NCBI GenBank assembly: GCA_030490835.1
Contig: CM059975.1
Location: 60,503,174-60,567,173, forward strand
Origin: Annona cherimola
Lineage: Eukaryota; Streptophyta; Magnoliopsida; Magnoliales; Annonaceae
Length of the DNA stretch: 64,000 bases
Direction: 5' to 3'
Both the position numbers and the translations under genes were made by a program. Under the pieces are notes generated by a model that worked only from the letters and a program-made list of their open reading frames with translations, did not search any database and was not told the origin of the DNA. Of the stretch, positions 1 through 13,410 are shown in pieces (within the stretch, counting starts at the first letter, position 1; each line of letters begins with the position of its first letter).

Positions 1-1256
1 TGCTATATATGTACATAATGACTTGTAAAGTCAAATAAATGATATATGTGAATGGAATGGGTTGGAAAACTAAATGAAATATGAGAAAAAGAAATATATG
101 AAAAAAATATATTATTCTCATGTAGGCAAAGGCAAAGAAAAAGCGGAATCGGAAAGCTAAGAGACACAGGTAAGCAAGCAAATTTTCTAAAGGATTTTTG
201 CTTTTCTAAATTGTTTACATAAATGCAATTTTTGCTTTAACTTGTTGATGAAAATGTAGAAATTATTTCTAATATGTTTAAGGATGGTCATTCCTTAGTA
301 AAATGGTGTTGAAATGATGTTTTTACTTCAAATGTGATATTATGAAATTTCCTTTGATAAATGTTATAGAGAAATAATGTGATTCTATGTTTCGGATTGA
401 AAAATCATGCTAGTATGTTAAAGATGGATTTATGCAAAAGTTCATACGCACAGGGTACTAGGTCCACTTAAAGGGTATAAGCGGACCGACTATCCCCCCT
501 TGGTGTGGCCAAGTCGCTTAAAATAGGCCCAAGGCTGGTGGCGCCCTCTCTGAAATGGGAGTTAATGTGGATGGGTGGTCGCCTGGCTAGCTTCCATCCT
601 AAGGGAATTATGATGATTATAATCATGTTTTCATATGGAATTATGCATATGGTACTCGTGATGGGTACAAGATTTCATGTTTTCAAGATAAACCTTTAGA
701 TAAAGTATAAGTTGCTTTCCAATATGATTTCAAATGTAAAATGTTGCCTGAAAATGATTTTCCTGTAAAATGCAAATAGCTTGCTTATTGAGTTTCGACT
801 CACGATTTTGTTTTCCAAACCCAAAGACAGGTAAAGGACAGGTTATGGCGGAAGAGCAACTACAAGCTTGAGGAGGCTATGGAAAAACTTTAGAATTTTT
901 TTATTATGAAGAAAATCTATGTTGAATAGATGTAAACTTTTTGTATGTTTATATTGATGACTGTGATTTATACATGCAGTGACATTTGATTTAGGCAAAA
1001 GCTGAAATGTTGCTTGAACATCATGCTATGTATCTATGTTGAATGGATTGAAATGGCTTAGTTATGCATGAGTTGGAAATGATTTAGATATGTTTGAAAT
1101 GGAAATATGAGAAATTAAATTCTTATAAGGAAATATTAAATCAGATAAACACCGTAAAACCCACCGTGTGATAGGAAAACAATCCTGATCATATTTACCA
1201 ATCAATACAATCCTAAGATAAGGGCTAAGTCGTGACGCTCGGTTTTGGGCGCCACA
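1..1256 (+). mobile_element. Tekay/Del-type LTR, 3' part, cut by window edge
   Basis: The last 110 bases end in GGGCGCCACA and match the 3' end of the complete solo LTR that ends at 25541. Shared blocks are the CCGTGTGAT stretch, CAATCCTGA, TTTACCAATC and the terminal GGCGCCACA. The piece around 155-190 with GTAAGCAAGCAA also matches the middle of other LTRs of this family (12620, 24160). No primer-binding site follows position 1256, so this is a solo LTR or a 3' LTR. A 5-bp duplication cannot be tested because the left end lies outside the window. No gene is seen in it; the small ORFs are chance. Confidence 0.8.
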
Positions 1257-2318
1257 TTGAACCAGACAAGTTTCTTTATCGGTTCGATTCTAACAACATT
1301 GGGTTTGAGAGAGATAAAGAGAGATGGGATAAGATGAAGGCTATAGCTAGTTTTCCCTTATTAGGACTCTGGAAACCTTTATCTTTCTGCTCTTCCAATG
1401 TTTCTTTTTGTAGACGTTTGAGTGTTGGTGTAGTTGGCTTGGCGATGGGCTATTGATGGACTGATGGATAACCACTTGCTTGGGTTGAACTGGAGATGTT
1501 TAGATTCTTCTAGATTAAATGATGGCTTCTGAGTAAAGTCTATTGTTGTTCTAACTCGTAGAGAGATGCTACCTAAAGCTACAGTAAGATTCATTACTAT
1601 AGCTAAGTGTTCGGCTAAATGACGGTTTGTCTATCTATTCTTGGGAAAGGACGACCGGCGGGAATGGTTAAGATTGGGCTTCTCTTCTTTTTTTAAGTAT
1701 TGAAATGTAGCTTATAATGAGACTTAATGAGTCCCACTACATCTTCATTCTGGTCTGCCTAGGAAATTGTGGCTAGCTCATTTAACCCAATTGCGGATTG
1801 TTGGTCTTTTGATGCTTTGGTTGTTGGTGTCAAATTGAGCTACGTTTGGATTTCTTGCAAGATTTTAACAATCTTTTGGATTTTTTACTACAGTACGTTT
1901 AGATTGTGCTATAGATCTTTGATATAGGAATTACATTTCCTATTTAGATTTGTTTGACGGTGTTAGAGGTGCTAGCAACTATTTTCTACGAATCCATTCG
2001 AGGATTTGTGGTGGTTCAACATGAGTACTAGTAAATTAGTCCCACCATTTTACCTTAAAAATTCTTCCAAGAAAAAAATGGAAGGGTTTTTGTATTTTGA
2101 AGGAATATATACTCACAAAAGCAAATCCATGAGTGTAAAAAGATTAAAGTCGGTGGAAAACATTTTTCATAGTTAGAAAAATTTGCGTGTTTGCAAAAAG
2201 TTTAAAATTCTTGATTCACCATTGCAGAAAAATTCATGAATTAACTTAAAATGATTCCACCATAGTATAAACCAAAATAGAAAAATATAGTTTATGTTTT
2301 TTTAAAATAAAATATCTA
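1257..2318. other. Unrecognised sequence, no supported gene
   Basis: This stretch matches none of the repeat families in the window. It continues after the solo LTR at 8175-8760; the two pieces were contiguous before that insertion. Short open stretches exist (for example to 1456), and the plus-strand frame near 1640-1690 reads like a decayed protein remnant (GKDDRREWLRLGF), but I cannot name it and stops are frequent. It is probably older host or degenerate repeat DNA. Confidence 0.4.
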
Positions 2319-3119
2319 TGTCGCGCCCCAACCCGAGACGTCACTTCCTTACCTCAAGATCTAATCGATTGGTAAATGTGAAACAGGATTGTTGCCCTGT
2401 TCACACGGCGGGATCTTAATTAGATCTCGCCCAAATTTTTTTTCGATTCGTTTCTTTATCCATCCTCATTTCTTTTCTTTATATCTCACTTCATTCGTCT
2501 TGTAACAATGATACACTTATAATTTCATTACACATAGCATTTTAACATACTATATGATTCCCTTGCATATATATTCATAAGCATAACCCCTGATAGTTAC
2601 CATCAATTATATATATCATTCATAAAATCTTTATCTTGTTCCCTTACCTCCTTAGTTTACACAACCTGGCCAAAATATAACCATATAAAATTCATTTATA
2701 ATTGAATGCTAAACACTTACACTTGTACATACATTATCACATCTTAAAAATTCCAATCATATCGTTCGATACACAAAACTAATCATATAACACACCCATG
2801 AATACTATTTCATACCTTTCCTTAATTACATCATGTTCTCCATCTCTTGAGCTTCCTAATACCTGTCTGAGGTTTGGAAAAACAAAACATGAGTGATGGA
2901 CTCAGTAAGCAAGCATTTTGCATTTTCATATAAATGCATTTCTCTCTGTTCGGTAGAAGACTCTTATCAAGAATCAACTATCAACAGGAAGAAACCTTTC
3001 ATGAAAACCTGTCATAAAACTTTGCATTTCAATCCTTCATAAAACCTATCATTTAAACCATACATGACAACCATTCATATAAATCATTCTTGAAAATCAT
3101 TTCTGTCAATCAATTATAT

Positions 3120-3410
3120 AAACTTTTTATAAGAGGACAAATGTATGTCCTAAATTATTTTCATATAAATCTATATTCATGAAGAAAATCTTATGTTCTA
3201 AATCATTTGCATATAAGCCATATTATATAAGGACAATTATATGTCCTGAACAATTTCTTATAACTCTTTTTCAATACAACGCATATGCATATGTAAAAAG
3301 TGTCCTGAAATAGATGAGTAAACATTATTTTTTGTGGACATTGTTATATCCTGAAATATCATTAAATAAATATTATTTCATGTGGACACCATCATGTCCA
3401 AAACATATCC
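3120..3410. repeat. Imperfect tandem array with GGACA...TGTCC arms inside Tekay LTR
   Basis: Units of roughly 50-60 bp each contain a short inverted pair (GGACA, a few bases, TGTCC) followed by a TTTTCATATAAA-like spacer. The same array occurs at the equivalent place in the LTRs at 38310-38790 and 58600-59080, so it is a family feature. Confidence 0.7.
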
Positions 3411-6109
3411 TCATGCCCCCATTTTGGGGTTTTTAAAACAAATGATATGCATATACATTTCTAACCCTCTGTTAGGTGACACTTACCAAGTGATCATCCC
3501 TCCATAGGAACGAAAACCTTCATGTGACTACACCGTTAGCTAGGCGGTTGTCCATGATCCTGCTCCCATTTCAGGGAGGGCGCCGCCGACCTCCTGCCTT
3601 CCCTTAGCGACTTGGCCATAGGTAGAGGTTGGCCTTAGTATGCAACCGTCTCGGTCTGCAACCGCCTCCACGATGGGCCTAGTACGTGGTTCCTGTGCAC
3701 ACTCGTTTGTATTCGCATCGTTATGCTATCATAATTTCATAAAATCAACACAATCTTAAATCCATGTGATTTTTCAAATAAACGCTTAATATCATAATCC
3801 ATTGCAGTCCTTAGACTGAGTCCATCTCAAATTGAGAACTGGACATAATAATTTTTCTAAAATAAAACATTTTCATAAACTATTTTCAAATAGTAATGCC
3901 AAAATGACCACTCTTAAAAAAAGTAACAACATATTAACAAATCAATTTTACAAAATATTTGTAATACTTAGGAAAATATCATTTTCAAGAATATTTCTTG
4001 TTTATTGATAAACCATTTTAGAATCATTTTGTAAACCGATTTCGAAACATTTCAATAACCAAAAGGAATAGACTTTTCTTGTAAATATTTTTATTTCCTT
4101 TTCTAGGCTTTTTATGAACAAAGGATAGGCAAACACATCTGCTTCTATTTTATTAGCATTATATGCCTCGTCCACATACTATTCTTATCACATTGGTGTA
4201 GAGAAGCGTTTGCACTATCTTTTAAATTTCAAAATAGTCATCAAATCGTTTTATAACGACAAGTATTGAGTGGGTCATTCTTAAAATTCTTTTAGAAAGA
4301 AACACATGAGTACAATACATTTTTCCAAAGTATTTCAGTCTTCAAAGGGACTGAAAGTATTTTGATAGTTTATTTCCAAACATCTATATAAATCATTTTA
4401 AAACATTTATAAGTCATTTCAAATACTCCATTTCTTTACAAATGTCATTATATGAAAGATCATGTAATTTTTCTCAAAACCTTTTAGGAATAGAATTTCC
4501 AATATTTATTTTCAAATATCATCTTGAGAGAGAATGAAAAATTCTTTTATCATGAATGTCTTTGAAATAGCATTTCTAGGAACTAACTTATCCACAAACC
4601 TTCTTCAAGCATATCATTAATACGAAGTAAAATCATACCTTGAAAATTTAAGCATGCTTACACTGAAGCAATGCTAAGACTTTTCATTAAAGTCATATTT
4701 TCAAGTATTAAATTTGTTTGCTTTGCAAGTAAAACTTAAAATCAACAATACATGTACTTGAATCAAAATCAATATTCATGAAGGTTCGCTTACTCACCTT
4801 GTAAGAAATCTTGAAACATCTTAATAATACATGTTCAAATCATTTCACATTTAATAACAAAATAGCATTTGAAAATGCCATCTAAAGCATCATTATAAAG
4901 CATTTGTAATCATTTCAAATTTTCAAATGAAATCAATATTTTCAAAAATTTGCTTGCTTACTTGAATCAATCCTTTGTGCTTTCCATCCCTCGCTTTTTC
5001 CTTCCCTTCACATATACACGTCATATGGGTTTAATCCCATATGATCCATAACGTGCTAACTTTAAATCATTCTTTCCTTGACATTAGCACCTGTATTTCC
5101 CTATAATCACATATTCATACAAGTTTAATACATGGGTTGTTTCTTTCCTTCTATACTTATATTTTGCGTAGGAATTCTTTGAAATCACTCAAGATGTCCT
5201 TTCATATCCTACAACATACAAATTTTCTATCAAAATTTATTTGAAATGATTATCCACATTTCTTATTCAACCATACATACCCTTTTTTAATATTAATATT
5301 CATTTTCCTCAATAGTGATATATTACATACCTACCTATATAGGTATAGCAATTGCTCATTTATTTTATTAAATACTCACATCTAAGGTATTTATTCACTT
5401 AAATTTTCAAGAGACTTGCTTATATTCAACTCTTTGAATTTACATTCAACTTTTTAACAACCACATACATATATAATTTAGTGATTGTTTATCTCATCAT
5501 TTAATCTCCATGTTTAAGGTTCTAAACTTATTAAATTATTTAAATATCTTGTGTCCAACCTTTAGCAAGCTAAGTTCACTCTAAATTTTTGAAAGGGTAA
5601 CCCATTTCAATTTAGCCACATATACATACATAGTTGTCATATATTACTCCTACCCTTCATTTCTTTGCATGTACATATAAAAGAATTATCTACCAACAAT
5701 TCTTATAATCAACTTAAGGGTTTATATGGAATCTATAGCAAATTAATTTAAATCAAAATTTCTGGAATTTATCCCCTTTTACCAAAACAGCCCTATATGC
5801 TCTCATATTTCCAAATTTCATTTATGAAATTTGCACCTTAACTATACATACATAAGATGCTATCAATCAAACATTCTTATAACCATTTGTAGGGCTAGTT
5901 TATGATTTATAATATCCTAAATTCACATAAAATTTATGAAACTTAAATATAACAGAAATTTAAATATATACATGATTTAGGCATCCACTTAAAGGTATAC
6001 CCATATATGATATATTTTCAATTCATTAACCCTTGGTGCTAATTATTCATCATATAATAATTATTTGATTATTGAATTAACTCAAAATAACCAGAAATTT
6101 CTTCCTTCC

Positions 6110-6600
6110 ATAACCAGTTTGCACGTCCCCATTAGGCAGAAATTCCATGCTTTTCTTATGCAGTTTGGACGTCCATTATTAGCAGAAATATATTTTTTTT
6201 TTTCTCATACCCAGCTGGACGTAAATGGAGCATGAATATTTCTTTCTTTCTCCATGTATTGCTGGTCATTATTTTAGCAAGGAATAAATAATATGAAATT
6301 TCTTTTATATCATATATGTTGAACGTGAATTTGGAGCATAGAATAATTAAAATAAAAACCTAGCATTCATACCTGAAAATGGACACCCCATTTAATGGCA
6401 GAATTTCACGTTCTTCCTTATGCAGTTTAGACGTCCATTTTCAATGGCGTAAATATTTTTCTCTCATGCATTGCTGGACGTAATTTTGGGCAGGGAATAA
6501 TTAAAATAAAACTTAGCATTCCCACTTGATGAACGTGAATTGGGCAGGGAATAAATAAAAATAAAAATAAAACTCAGCAGCATACCTGTATTTCTGATGT
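6110..6600. repeat. Duplicated block with GGACGTCC motifs inside Tekay solo LTR
   Basis: Two diverged copies of a block of about 250 bp: TATGCAGTTT-GGACGTCC near 6155-6175 and TATGCAGTTT-AGACGTCC near 6418-6436, each followed by a TTGCTGG-type stretch and a GGGCAGGGAATAA-like or related sequence. The duplication helps explain why this LTR is longer than its relative at 37696-42691. Confidence 0.6.
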
Positions 6601-8169
6601 CCTTACTGCCTCCATGCATCTTCCAATTTCTTTTTTCTTTCTCCCCTTCACGTGAAACTCTTTTCCATTGCTGCCATTACCTATTTATAAGAAAGCTAAA
6701 ATCTGCCCCTTTTTCAAGCCACCGAATTTTCTGCATTTTATCCATTTAAAGTGCTGAAATAATTTTGACCGTCCACTCCTCCAATCCATCAATAAATCTG
6801 GACCGTCAATTTCATTGCTTGCTGCCCAAGTTTTCCATCCTCCTATGCCTACCTAGCTGCCCTAATTTTCCACCCTATACCGCTGGAAAATAATTTTATA
6901 AATATTTAATAGCTGTTGAAAAAAACTGGACGTCCATGCATGCTATCCACTGTATTAATTGGCTACTGAAAAATAATTTTATAAGTATATAATTGTTGCT
7001 GCAATGAATCGATGCCTCCCCTACATAAATCTACCATCCACTGCATTTAGTTGCTGTCTTCATTTTTCACCGTTGAAAATATCTGCCGATTTAATTCCCT
7101 AGCCGTGGACATTCCTAGGTACTGTATTTCCATGTAGATTTTTGCAATTTTTTATTTAATAATAACTGCTCAAAATTTATACACATAGCTGTCCACATTA
7201 TGCATGTCCACTTAGCTTCAGGTTTTGGCATTTTATGCCATAGAATTTCATTTTAATTTATGGCCATTTATTTACCCTAATTGCATAGGTAATTTAACTA
7301 CATGTTTATTATTAATAAAAATTAAAATCTAATGCATATCACCATATGCGTCCCCATCATGTGCCACATATGCACCTTAGCTTAGTCATATAAAAATCTC
7401 ATCTCAAAAACATGAATATATGCTAAGTTATTGGCAAAATAATTTAATTCATAAAATATCATATATTTTTAACCAATAAATCCATTTCCCTTCATAATTT
7501 TTTATGATTCAAACCATCCATATGATTAAACCCATAATTATATTCTAGTCTTTCAAATTTCGCCTCAATTCTCCTTATAGGCGTTAGGTTATGAATTTTC
7601 TAGCATTTTTCAACTTAACTCATTAATTATCATCTTAATTTTCATAAATCAAATTATGAAAAATTAAAATAATTATTCATGATATATTTATGGTTTCCAA
7701 TTTTCATTAAGCCTCTTTAATCCCATTAACCCATATTGGCCTATAACGATTAATTTAATCATCATTTATAATTATTTGCCCTAATTATGATAAATTCTCA
7801 AAATAACAAAATCATTCATGACTCCCGTTAAATCTTTCATGGATCATATTTATATGCCTAATGTATACACATAAGCCTTTCATAGATTAAGGCATCATAC
7901 CATCTTAGACTATCTCTTAAATTTTCAAGTCATTCTACCTTGTAAATCTTAAGATATAAATATATCGAGTATTGACTCAAAATTAAAATGATAATTAGTA
8001 TTAATTGTATTTTCCACATAAGCATTTTATTATTCCTCAATGTGCATAATTATCCTAATAAACTTGGAAAATTAACTTAATCACCTTATTAAAATTAATT
8101 TCTTTAATTCCATCTTGATACAGGCTTTGAACTATATTTGCTAAGTTCTAAAATAGGTGGGGTTTCACA

Positions 8170-8760
8170 ATCTATGAATGGTTTCCTTGCTTTTTTTTAC
8201 CAAAAAAACCTTATACCAGCCTTGTCGGTAATGCCAGTAGTGTAGATCGGTATGTTAAACTTGATGGAAAGTCTCTTCAATTTTTTCATGGAATCAAACT
8301 CCGACAGTATTAATACCTTTAAATTTTGAAAAGTTGAATGTATTATTTCTTTTGAGTCTTCTTTGTGTAGTAGTGTTTGATGGAAATTGACTGCATGTTC
8401 ACAAGGATGAGCTTGAAGAACTTCTGGGTTTTGAAGTAATATATGTGCCTATCATAGTGAGTTTTAGAAAATAAATATTTTATAACTTGAGCTGTATCTT
8501 TTGAGCTTTGGAAGTCAAACTCAGTATAGAGAAGCGATAATTAAGAATTTTGTTTAGTGGCATGTTTTGGTCTAGCTCCAAGCTTTTGGAAATCTAGTTT
8601 GAATTGGAGTTGGAAGGACTTCAACTTCTTTGGTTGTAGTTTGAGTAGGAAGTTTCGGGAAAAATTCTCCTTTCCTTTTGAGCTTTAAGCCATCAGTCTT
8701 GAATGGCTCAATTTACTTAAGTTCTGAGGTTTTTGGGATGAGTGCAAGACTGTTTGTTCA
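8170..8760. other. Unrecognised sequence, no supported gene
   Basis: Starts with the right copy of the ATCTA duplication and continues the sequence interrupted at 2318. AT-rich, stops in all frames, no match to the repeat families here. It ends where an Athila-type LTR begins. Confidence 0.4.
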
Positions 8761-8788
8761 TGATAACTCTATGAAAATAGAGTTATCA
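8761..8788 (+). repeat. Terminal hairpin of Athila-type LTR (11-bp arms)
   Basis: TGATAACTCTA and TAGAGTTATCA are perfect inverted arms around a 6-base loop, at the extreme 5' end of the LTR. The 28-base size is the same in all three LTR copies in this window. Confidence 0.85.
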
Positions 8789-10215
8789 ACTCTCGTTTTG
8801 CACTCATTTGGAATGCTAGTTTAAGAGAAACATGTGAATCTGTGTATGTTTTGTATTAGTTTTCACTATTTATGTAATTTTTGCATCTAGAATGGTTTTC
8901 ATGCATTTTAAGTTGCATTTAGATAAAATTCATCTCATTTTAGTTGTTTTAATTTTATTTGATCATTTAGAAAAGCATTTACTTATTTTTACTCTTTTGT
9001 TGTAGGAAAAGGAGGGCAATTTCTATGTAATTTGAAGGCAAAAAAGGATGAAATGAGAAAAAATCACTTAAAGCTATTAAAAGAGCCACACTCTCTCTAG
9101 CATGGTGGAGGCCACGGCCACGAAGTTCATTGACTTGGAAGAAATTGCACTGCCACTGTCTAGTGTGGCAGAGGCCGCAGCCACGAAGGCATGCGTTTGA
9201 AAATTTCCACATGTTTGAAGCTTCAAACTAAGAGGGTTATAAATACTTCTCTTAGGGTTTCTTAAAGATAACTTAGAGGGCTCATAGATGTTGTGTTTGG
9301 GGGAAAAAACCAAGACCTTCAAGGAAAGAGAAAAGAGCAAGTGGAGAGCAAGTTGATTTCTGCAAATGTATTAAGTTCCATCTTCTCTTCTCATCTCTTC
9401 TTCATTTTTATTATTCTTCTTGCTTGGGATGATTATAAACTTGATTTTAATGGGAATTGAAGTCATGTTTATGGGTTAAATCTTCCTATGGTTGGAGATA
9501 TATAGGATTTAATATCATAGACTATATTATTTGGTTTCTTTGTACTTGAATGAGAAAATGATTGTATTGTAACTTATGTTGCTTGAGATTGCCTTTATGT
9601 ATTATTATTAATGTGTTTATAAGTTTTACAATCTTGTAGATTGATCGAATATTCAAATTCATGCTTGGAGAAGTGGGATTTGAATAAAATTCATATACAA
9701 GGCACAGATTTTTCAACCCTTATTTGTATTGGATGTTAATATGGATAGGAATATACTTATTAATCCTATAAAATCTTAATTTGGTTATGTGGTTACCAAC
9801 CTTGTTTTACTTAAAGGCATGAGAACATAGTAAATAACTAAAACTTGGTTAGGTTTGTATGTGTTTGAAAACATATATGAATATCAATCAACCTAGACTA
9901 GTAATCTCCACACAACTTAAATGGGACCGAAATGACATAGCTATGAGTTAATGAATTCATATCCCCATATATCTTAATCATTTCAAAACACTCTTAGCAT
10001 TATCCACTACATTTTAATTATTTACTGCTTTGCTTAGTTTAGTTAGAATTTAGTTCTTTAAACATAAAATTCATTCAATTTACAAATTCATTTTGGACAA
10101 TTGAATTTTAAGGTGCTAATCTGTTTAATACAATCCTCATAAAAATGATACTATACTCACTCGTTATTACTTGATGGGCACATATACTTGTGTTAGACAT
10201 ATACGCAGCTCATCG
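8761..10215 (+). mobile_element. Athila-type LTR, forward
   Basis: Begins TGATAACTC and ends with ATACGCAGCTCATC, matching the ends of the LTRs at 54177-55850 and 59205-60860. The last bases read CATCG instead of the usual CGTCA. A TATA-like box (TTATAAATA) lies near 9237, preceded by GC-rich imperfect repeats with GGCCACGGCCACGAAG and GGCCGCAGCCACGAAG at about 9110-9190. These sit where the other copies carry GGCGCC palindromes. No perfect 5-bp duplication is visible (left GTTCA, right GTTGT). It may be the 5' LTR of the Athila pol remnant further right. The ORFs at 8979-9340 lie in the LTR and are not genes. Confidence 0.78.
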
Positions 10216-10217
10216 GT

Positions 10218-12683
10218 TGTAATACCTAGAACTTTTGAGTTCAATAGATATAATTTAGGTATTTGATAGTTATTAATGTATGTTTTGAAGTGGATGAATG
10301 AGAATAGGGCAAATCACTAAGTGAGGTGGTTAAGTTAATCATCTTAGCCCAATGTGGTTTAATGTGCACAAAAAGACAAAATGAGGTATAGAAATGATGA
10401 TTTGGCATGATTTTTATTCCCATTAATTATGATTTAGTTGATGACAATGATGGGATAAATTAGGGTATTACTTGGAAAATTCATAACTTGACACCCATAA
10501 GGCGAATTGATGTGAAATTTGAAAGATAAACACATGTTAACATTATGTACCTCATGAATGGTATGGACGATGTTAATCATGATTGGATTATGGTAATAAT
10601 GATTTAATTTTATGAATTTTCATGAGATAATTTCAAATGCTCATATCTTGCTTTAGAATGGTCATGTTGAGATGAAATTTTTTACGAATGGCTAAAATAA
10701 GATTGCCTATCATATGGGTGGAATTCATTAAACTAAATATCATGGAAAAAGGCTTAATCACTCATGGTTAAAACCGTTTGACTTTTTCTCATGAAAAGTA
10801 ACATGTTATTAATGAAACAAAAGTGATAAGTGACACATGTCAATGTAGGATTAATTGAGCAAGATTAAAGTCAACTAAATAAATGGAAAGTTGACTTTTG
10901 AAAAGCAAATGGGACATGTGCCAAACAAGGATTTGTTGAGAGGAATGAAAGGTGCTAAACTTGATATTTGCAACCTCCATTCAACGTGTCTCAAGGAGAG
11001 ATTTTGGGGGCAATTTTATATTTTTTAAAATGGAGAAATGCATGGAAAATGGGGCTGAAAAGGGATGTTCCCAACAAGCTTACTTGGGCAGCAATTCAAT
11101 GGATAAATGTGGATTTATTTAAGTCCAAAATAAGGCTAAATTAAGGGGTAAAAACCCACCATTATATAAAGAGAGAAAGGGGGCTGTTGGGATGTTTTTG
11201 GGGCACTATCACAAGTTGAAAAAAAATTCCAGCAAGGTTTCGTCCCAAGCAAGAAGGAAAAAAAGAGAAAAAGAAGAAGAAAAGAGGAGAAAAAAGAAGG
11301 GAAGAAAGGAGGAAACCAAGCTCGACAAGGAGTAATCAAAACCTAGCAACATCAAGTAAGTGTTTAAACCAAGTTTGGTTTGATAATTGCCAAGTTTTCC
11401 AGGTCAAGTGATGATTCATAAATTGAATCATTATGAATATTATTGATGATTCATAAAGCCCTTGATAGGGTTATTAAAGGTTAAAGGAGTTGAAAGATTC
11501 AATTCAAGCATCGAGGACATGATATGCCTGACCTGGAGTTGTTTACAACATGTGCACTAAGCTGGAATTTTTGTTAAATTCCATTTAAAGTTACTGTGTT
11601 TGAGCTTATGTTATGAATGTATTATGTGAATAATTTCTATGTTTAATATATGTTAAACCAAGTATGTTCGATTGACCTTAGATGGGTGAAACTTTGGTTT
11701 AACAACTAGGTGAAATTTCCATTCATTTAGGATGGAAATGATACATGACTTAAACAACAAATTATATGGATAATAATGAGGGTAAAATACCCAAAATATG
11801 GAGCAAGATGGGACATCCAAAGGCTGAAAATAAATATGTAAAGATCTGTTTTATGGGGCATGATGATGGGGATGTCCAAAGCGGAAAATTCATGAAGGAA
11901 AGTTGCTGTTTTGAGCAACTAAATTGCTGGATTTTAGTTTCATGATTGTACCCTAATTAATGTGCAAAATAGTGCTTAAACTAAGCCAAAAAAGAGAGGA
12001 AAAATTCTGTTTTGTATGAACTTGAATTACACATAATATATGTACAACTAAATAATGCACATAAAGGGTATGGATGGCAAAAATAGGAAATGATCAAGTA
12101 TGATTCGCTAGAATGCAAAAATGAAAGGAAAATGTGGCAAAATGAGAAAAGAGGGGCTGTTTTGAGAAAATTATAAAATCTCAAAATTTTGAGATTTAAA
12201 CTAGTAGCCCTAACTCATAAATAGGTGCCTTGAATGAGCACTAATGTAAAAATGCAAGTATAGGTGTTAAATGATAAGTGGAAAGTGTTAAACTTCCATA
12301 CGATGAGCTAAACTCAATGGTTATAATGCGCTTGGGAACTTACCCTAAATAAATGTATCGAAATGAAGGGAATGATTAAAATGGGAAGAATGGTCATCAT
12401 CGAGTCATATGTCACACCAATGTGTGAATTGGAAAAATTGACGCCCAACTTGAAGGACAAGTGGATTAAGTAAGTGATGTAAATTCATGTGGATTCATGT
12501 AAATTGGAAAACCCTAAGGGATGTAAGCATTTGAAATTTTATGCATATAAATGAAATGTCACTTTTATTTATCTAGGCAAAGGCAAAGAAAAGGATGGAA
12601 GAAGGGGATTGAAGCTATCACAGGTAAGCAAGCAAATCTTTCAAAATATTGATTTTGTTCTATGTATTGAAATGATTGAAAGT
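10218..12683 (+). mobile_element. Truncated Tekay/Del-type LTR, 5' half
   Basis: Starts TGTAATACCTAGAAC, matching in reverse complement the LTR end at 34316. It runs through the GTAAGCAAGCAAATC block (12622) to GAAATGATTGAAAGT, then stops matching where Athila pol sequence begins. The second half, including the GGCGCCACA end, is missing. A TATATAAA box at 11163-11170 is a candidate promoter. No real gene is present: the acidic or aromatic ORFs on both strands are not conserved in other copies. Confidence 0.75.
11163..11170 (+). promoter_or_regulatory. Candidate TATA box of Tekay LTR
   Basis: TATATAAA followed by GAGAGAAAGGGGG, in a region equivalent to the TATAAAAGG of the LTR at 20757-25541. 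Position in the LTR fits a U3/R boundary. Confidence 0.45.
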
Positions 12684-13410
12684 GTTTATATTGGTTCTTT
12701 TAAGAATTTCTTACAAGAGGGCAAGCACAAGTCTTGAAAATTATGGCTTTAATGAAATATCTCAAGGATTACTTCATTGCATCAGTGCTATGGTGCAGAG
12801 GAAGCTGCCTCCTAAGCTCAAAGACCCAGGGAGTTTCGCTATTCCGTGGATAATCAAAAACCAATACTTCAAGAGAGCCCTATGCAACTTGGGAGCCAGC
12901 ATTAATCTCATGCCCAATTCGATTTTTAGAAAATTAGGCATCGGGGAAGCTCGACCCACGACAGTAATGCTGCAACTGGCGGATCGGTCCATGACATATC
13001 CAGAGGGCATTATCAAGAATGTTCTTGTCGAGGTGGACAAGTTTATTTTTCCTGTAGATTTCATTATCCTGGAATATGAAGAAGATCTGGACATGCCAAT
13101 TATTCTGGGTCGGCCTTTTCTTACAACGGGCAAGGCTATCATTGACGTACAGGTTGGAGAGCTAACCATGCGAGTTCAAAACAAACATGTTACTTTTAGC
13201 GTGTTCAAGGCGATGCAATTACCAAATGATCCAGACGAATGCCCAATGATCGACATGGTGTATTCGGCAGTTCAGACTGAATTCCAAATCTCAGCGTTCA
13301 AAGACGTCCTAGAGGCATCACTGGTTGGAGAAATCAGTGAATTTGACGCCGATTCAGCAGAGATGATACGCTACCTGCAGCAATCTCCAACTTTCCCACA
13401 ATACCCGTAG
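12684..13410 (+). pseudogene. Athila-lineage gag end and aspartic protease remnant
   Basis: This reads as the end of gag plus the protease of an Athila-type Ty3/gypsy polyprotein. The protease would cut Gag-Pol during particle maturation. The diagnostic block is LCNLGASINLMP near 12880-12915, followed by LGEARPTTVMLQLADRS and PIILGRPFLTTG, a series typical of Athila proteases. Family members have Asp in the active site (DLGAS), but here the codon at 12886-12888 is AAC (Asn), a single G-to-A change, so the enzyme should be dead. The reading frame is open to 13410 and stays in phase with the RT downstream after stops. The first roughly 20 residues of the open frame come from the adjoining Tekay LTR. 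Confidence 0.85.

Larger units (their letters stand above)
2319..8169 (-). mobile_element. Solo LTR, Tekay/Del type, with target duplication ATCTA
   Basis: On the plus strand it begins TGTCGCGCCCC and ends GGTTTCACA, the reverse complement of a TG...CA LTR. ATCTA stands at 2314-2318 and again at 8170-8174, a perfect 5-bp target duplication, so both ends are exact. At 5851 bp it is long for an LTR. It matches the 5.0-kb LTR at 37696-42691 in its first 110 bases, the middle GGACA/TGTCC array and the terminal part. It has no internal domain, primer site or coding sequence, so it is a solo LTR left by LTR-LTR recombination. A possible minus-strand TATA (reverse complement of CTATTTATA) is at 6681-6689. 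Confidence 0.9.

Noticed and set aside
1257..1300. Primer-binding site after the LTR end at 1256
   Set aside because: TTGAACCAGACAAG does not resemble a tRNA 3' end and no internal domain follows.
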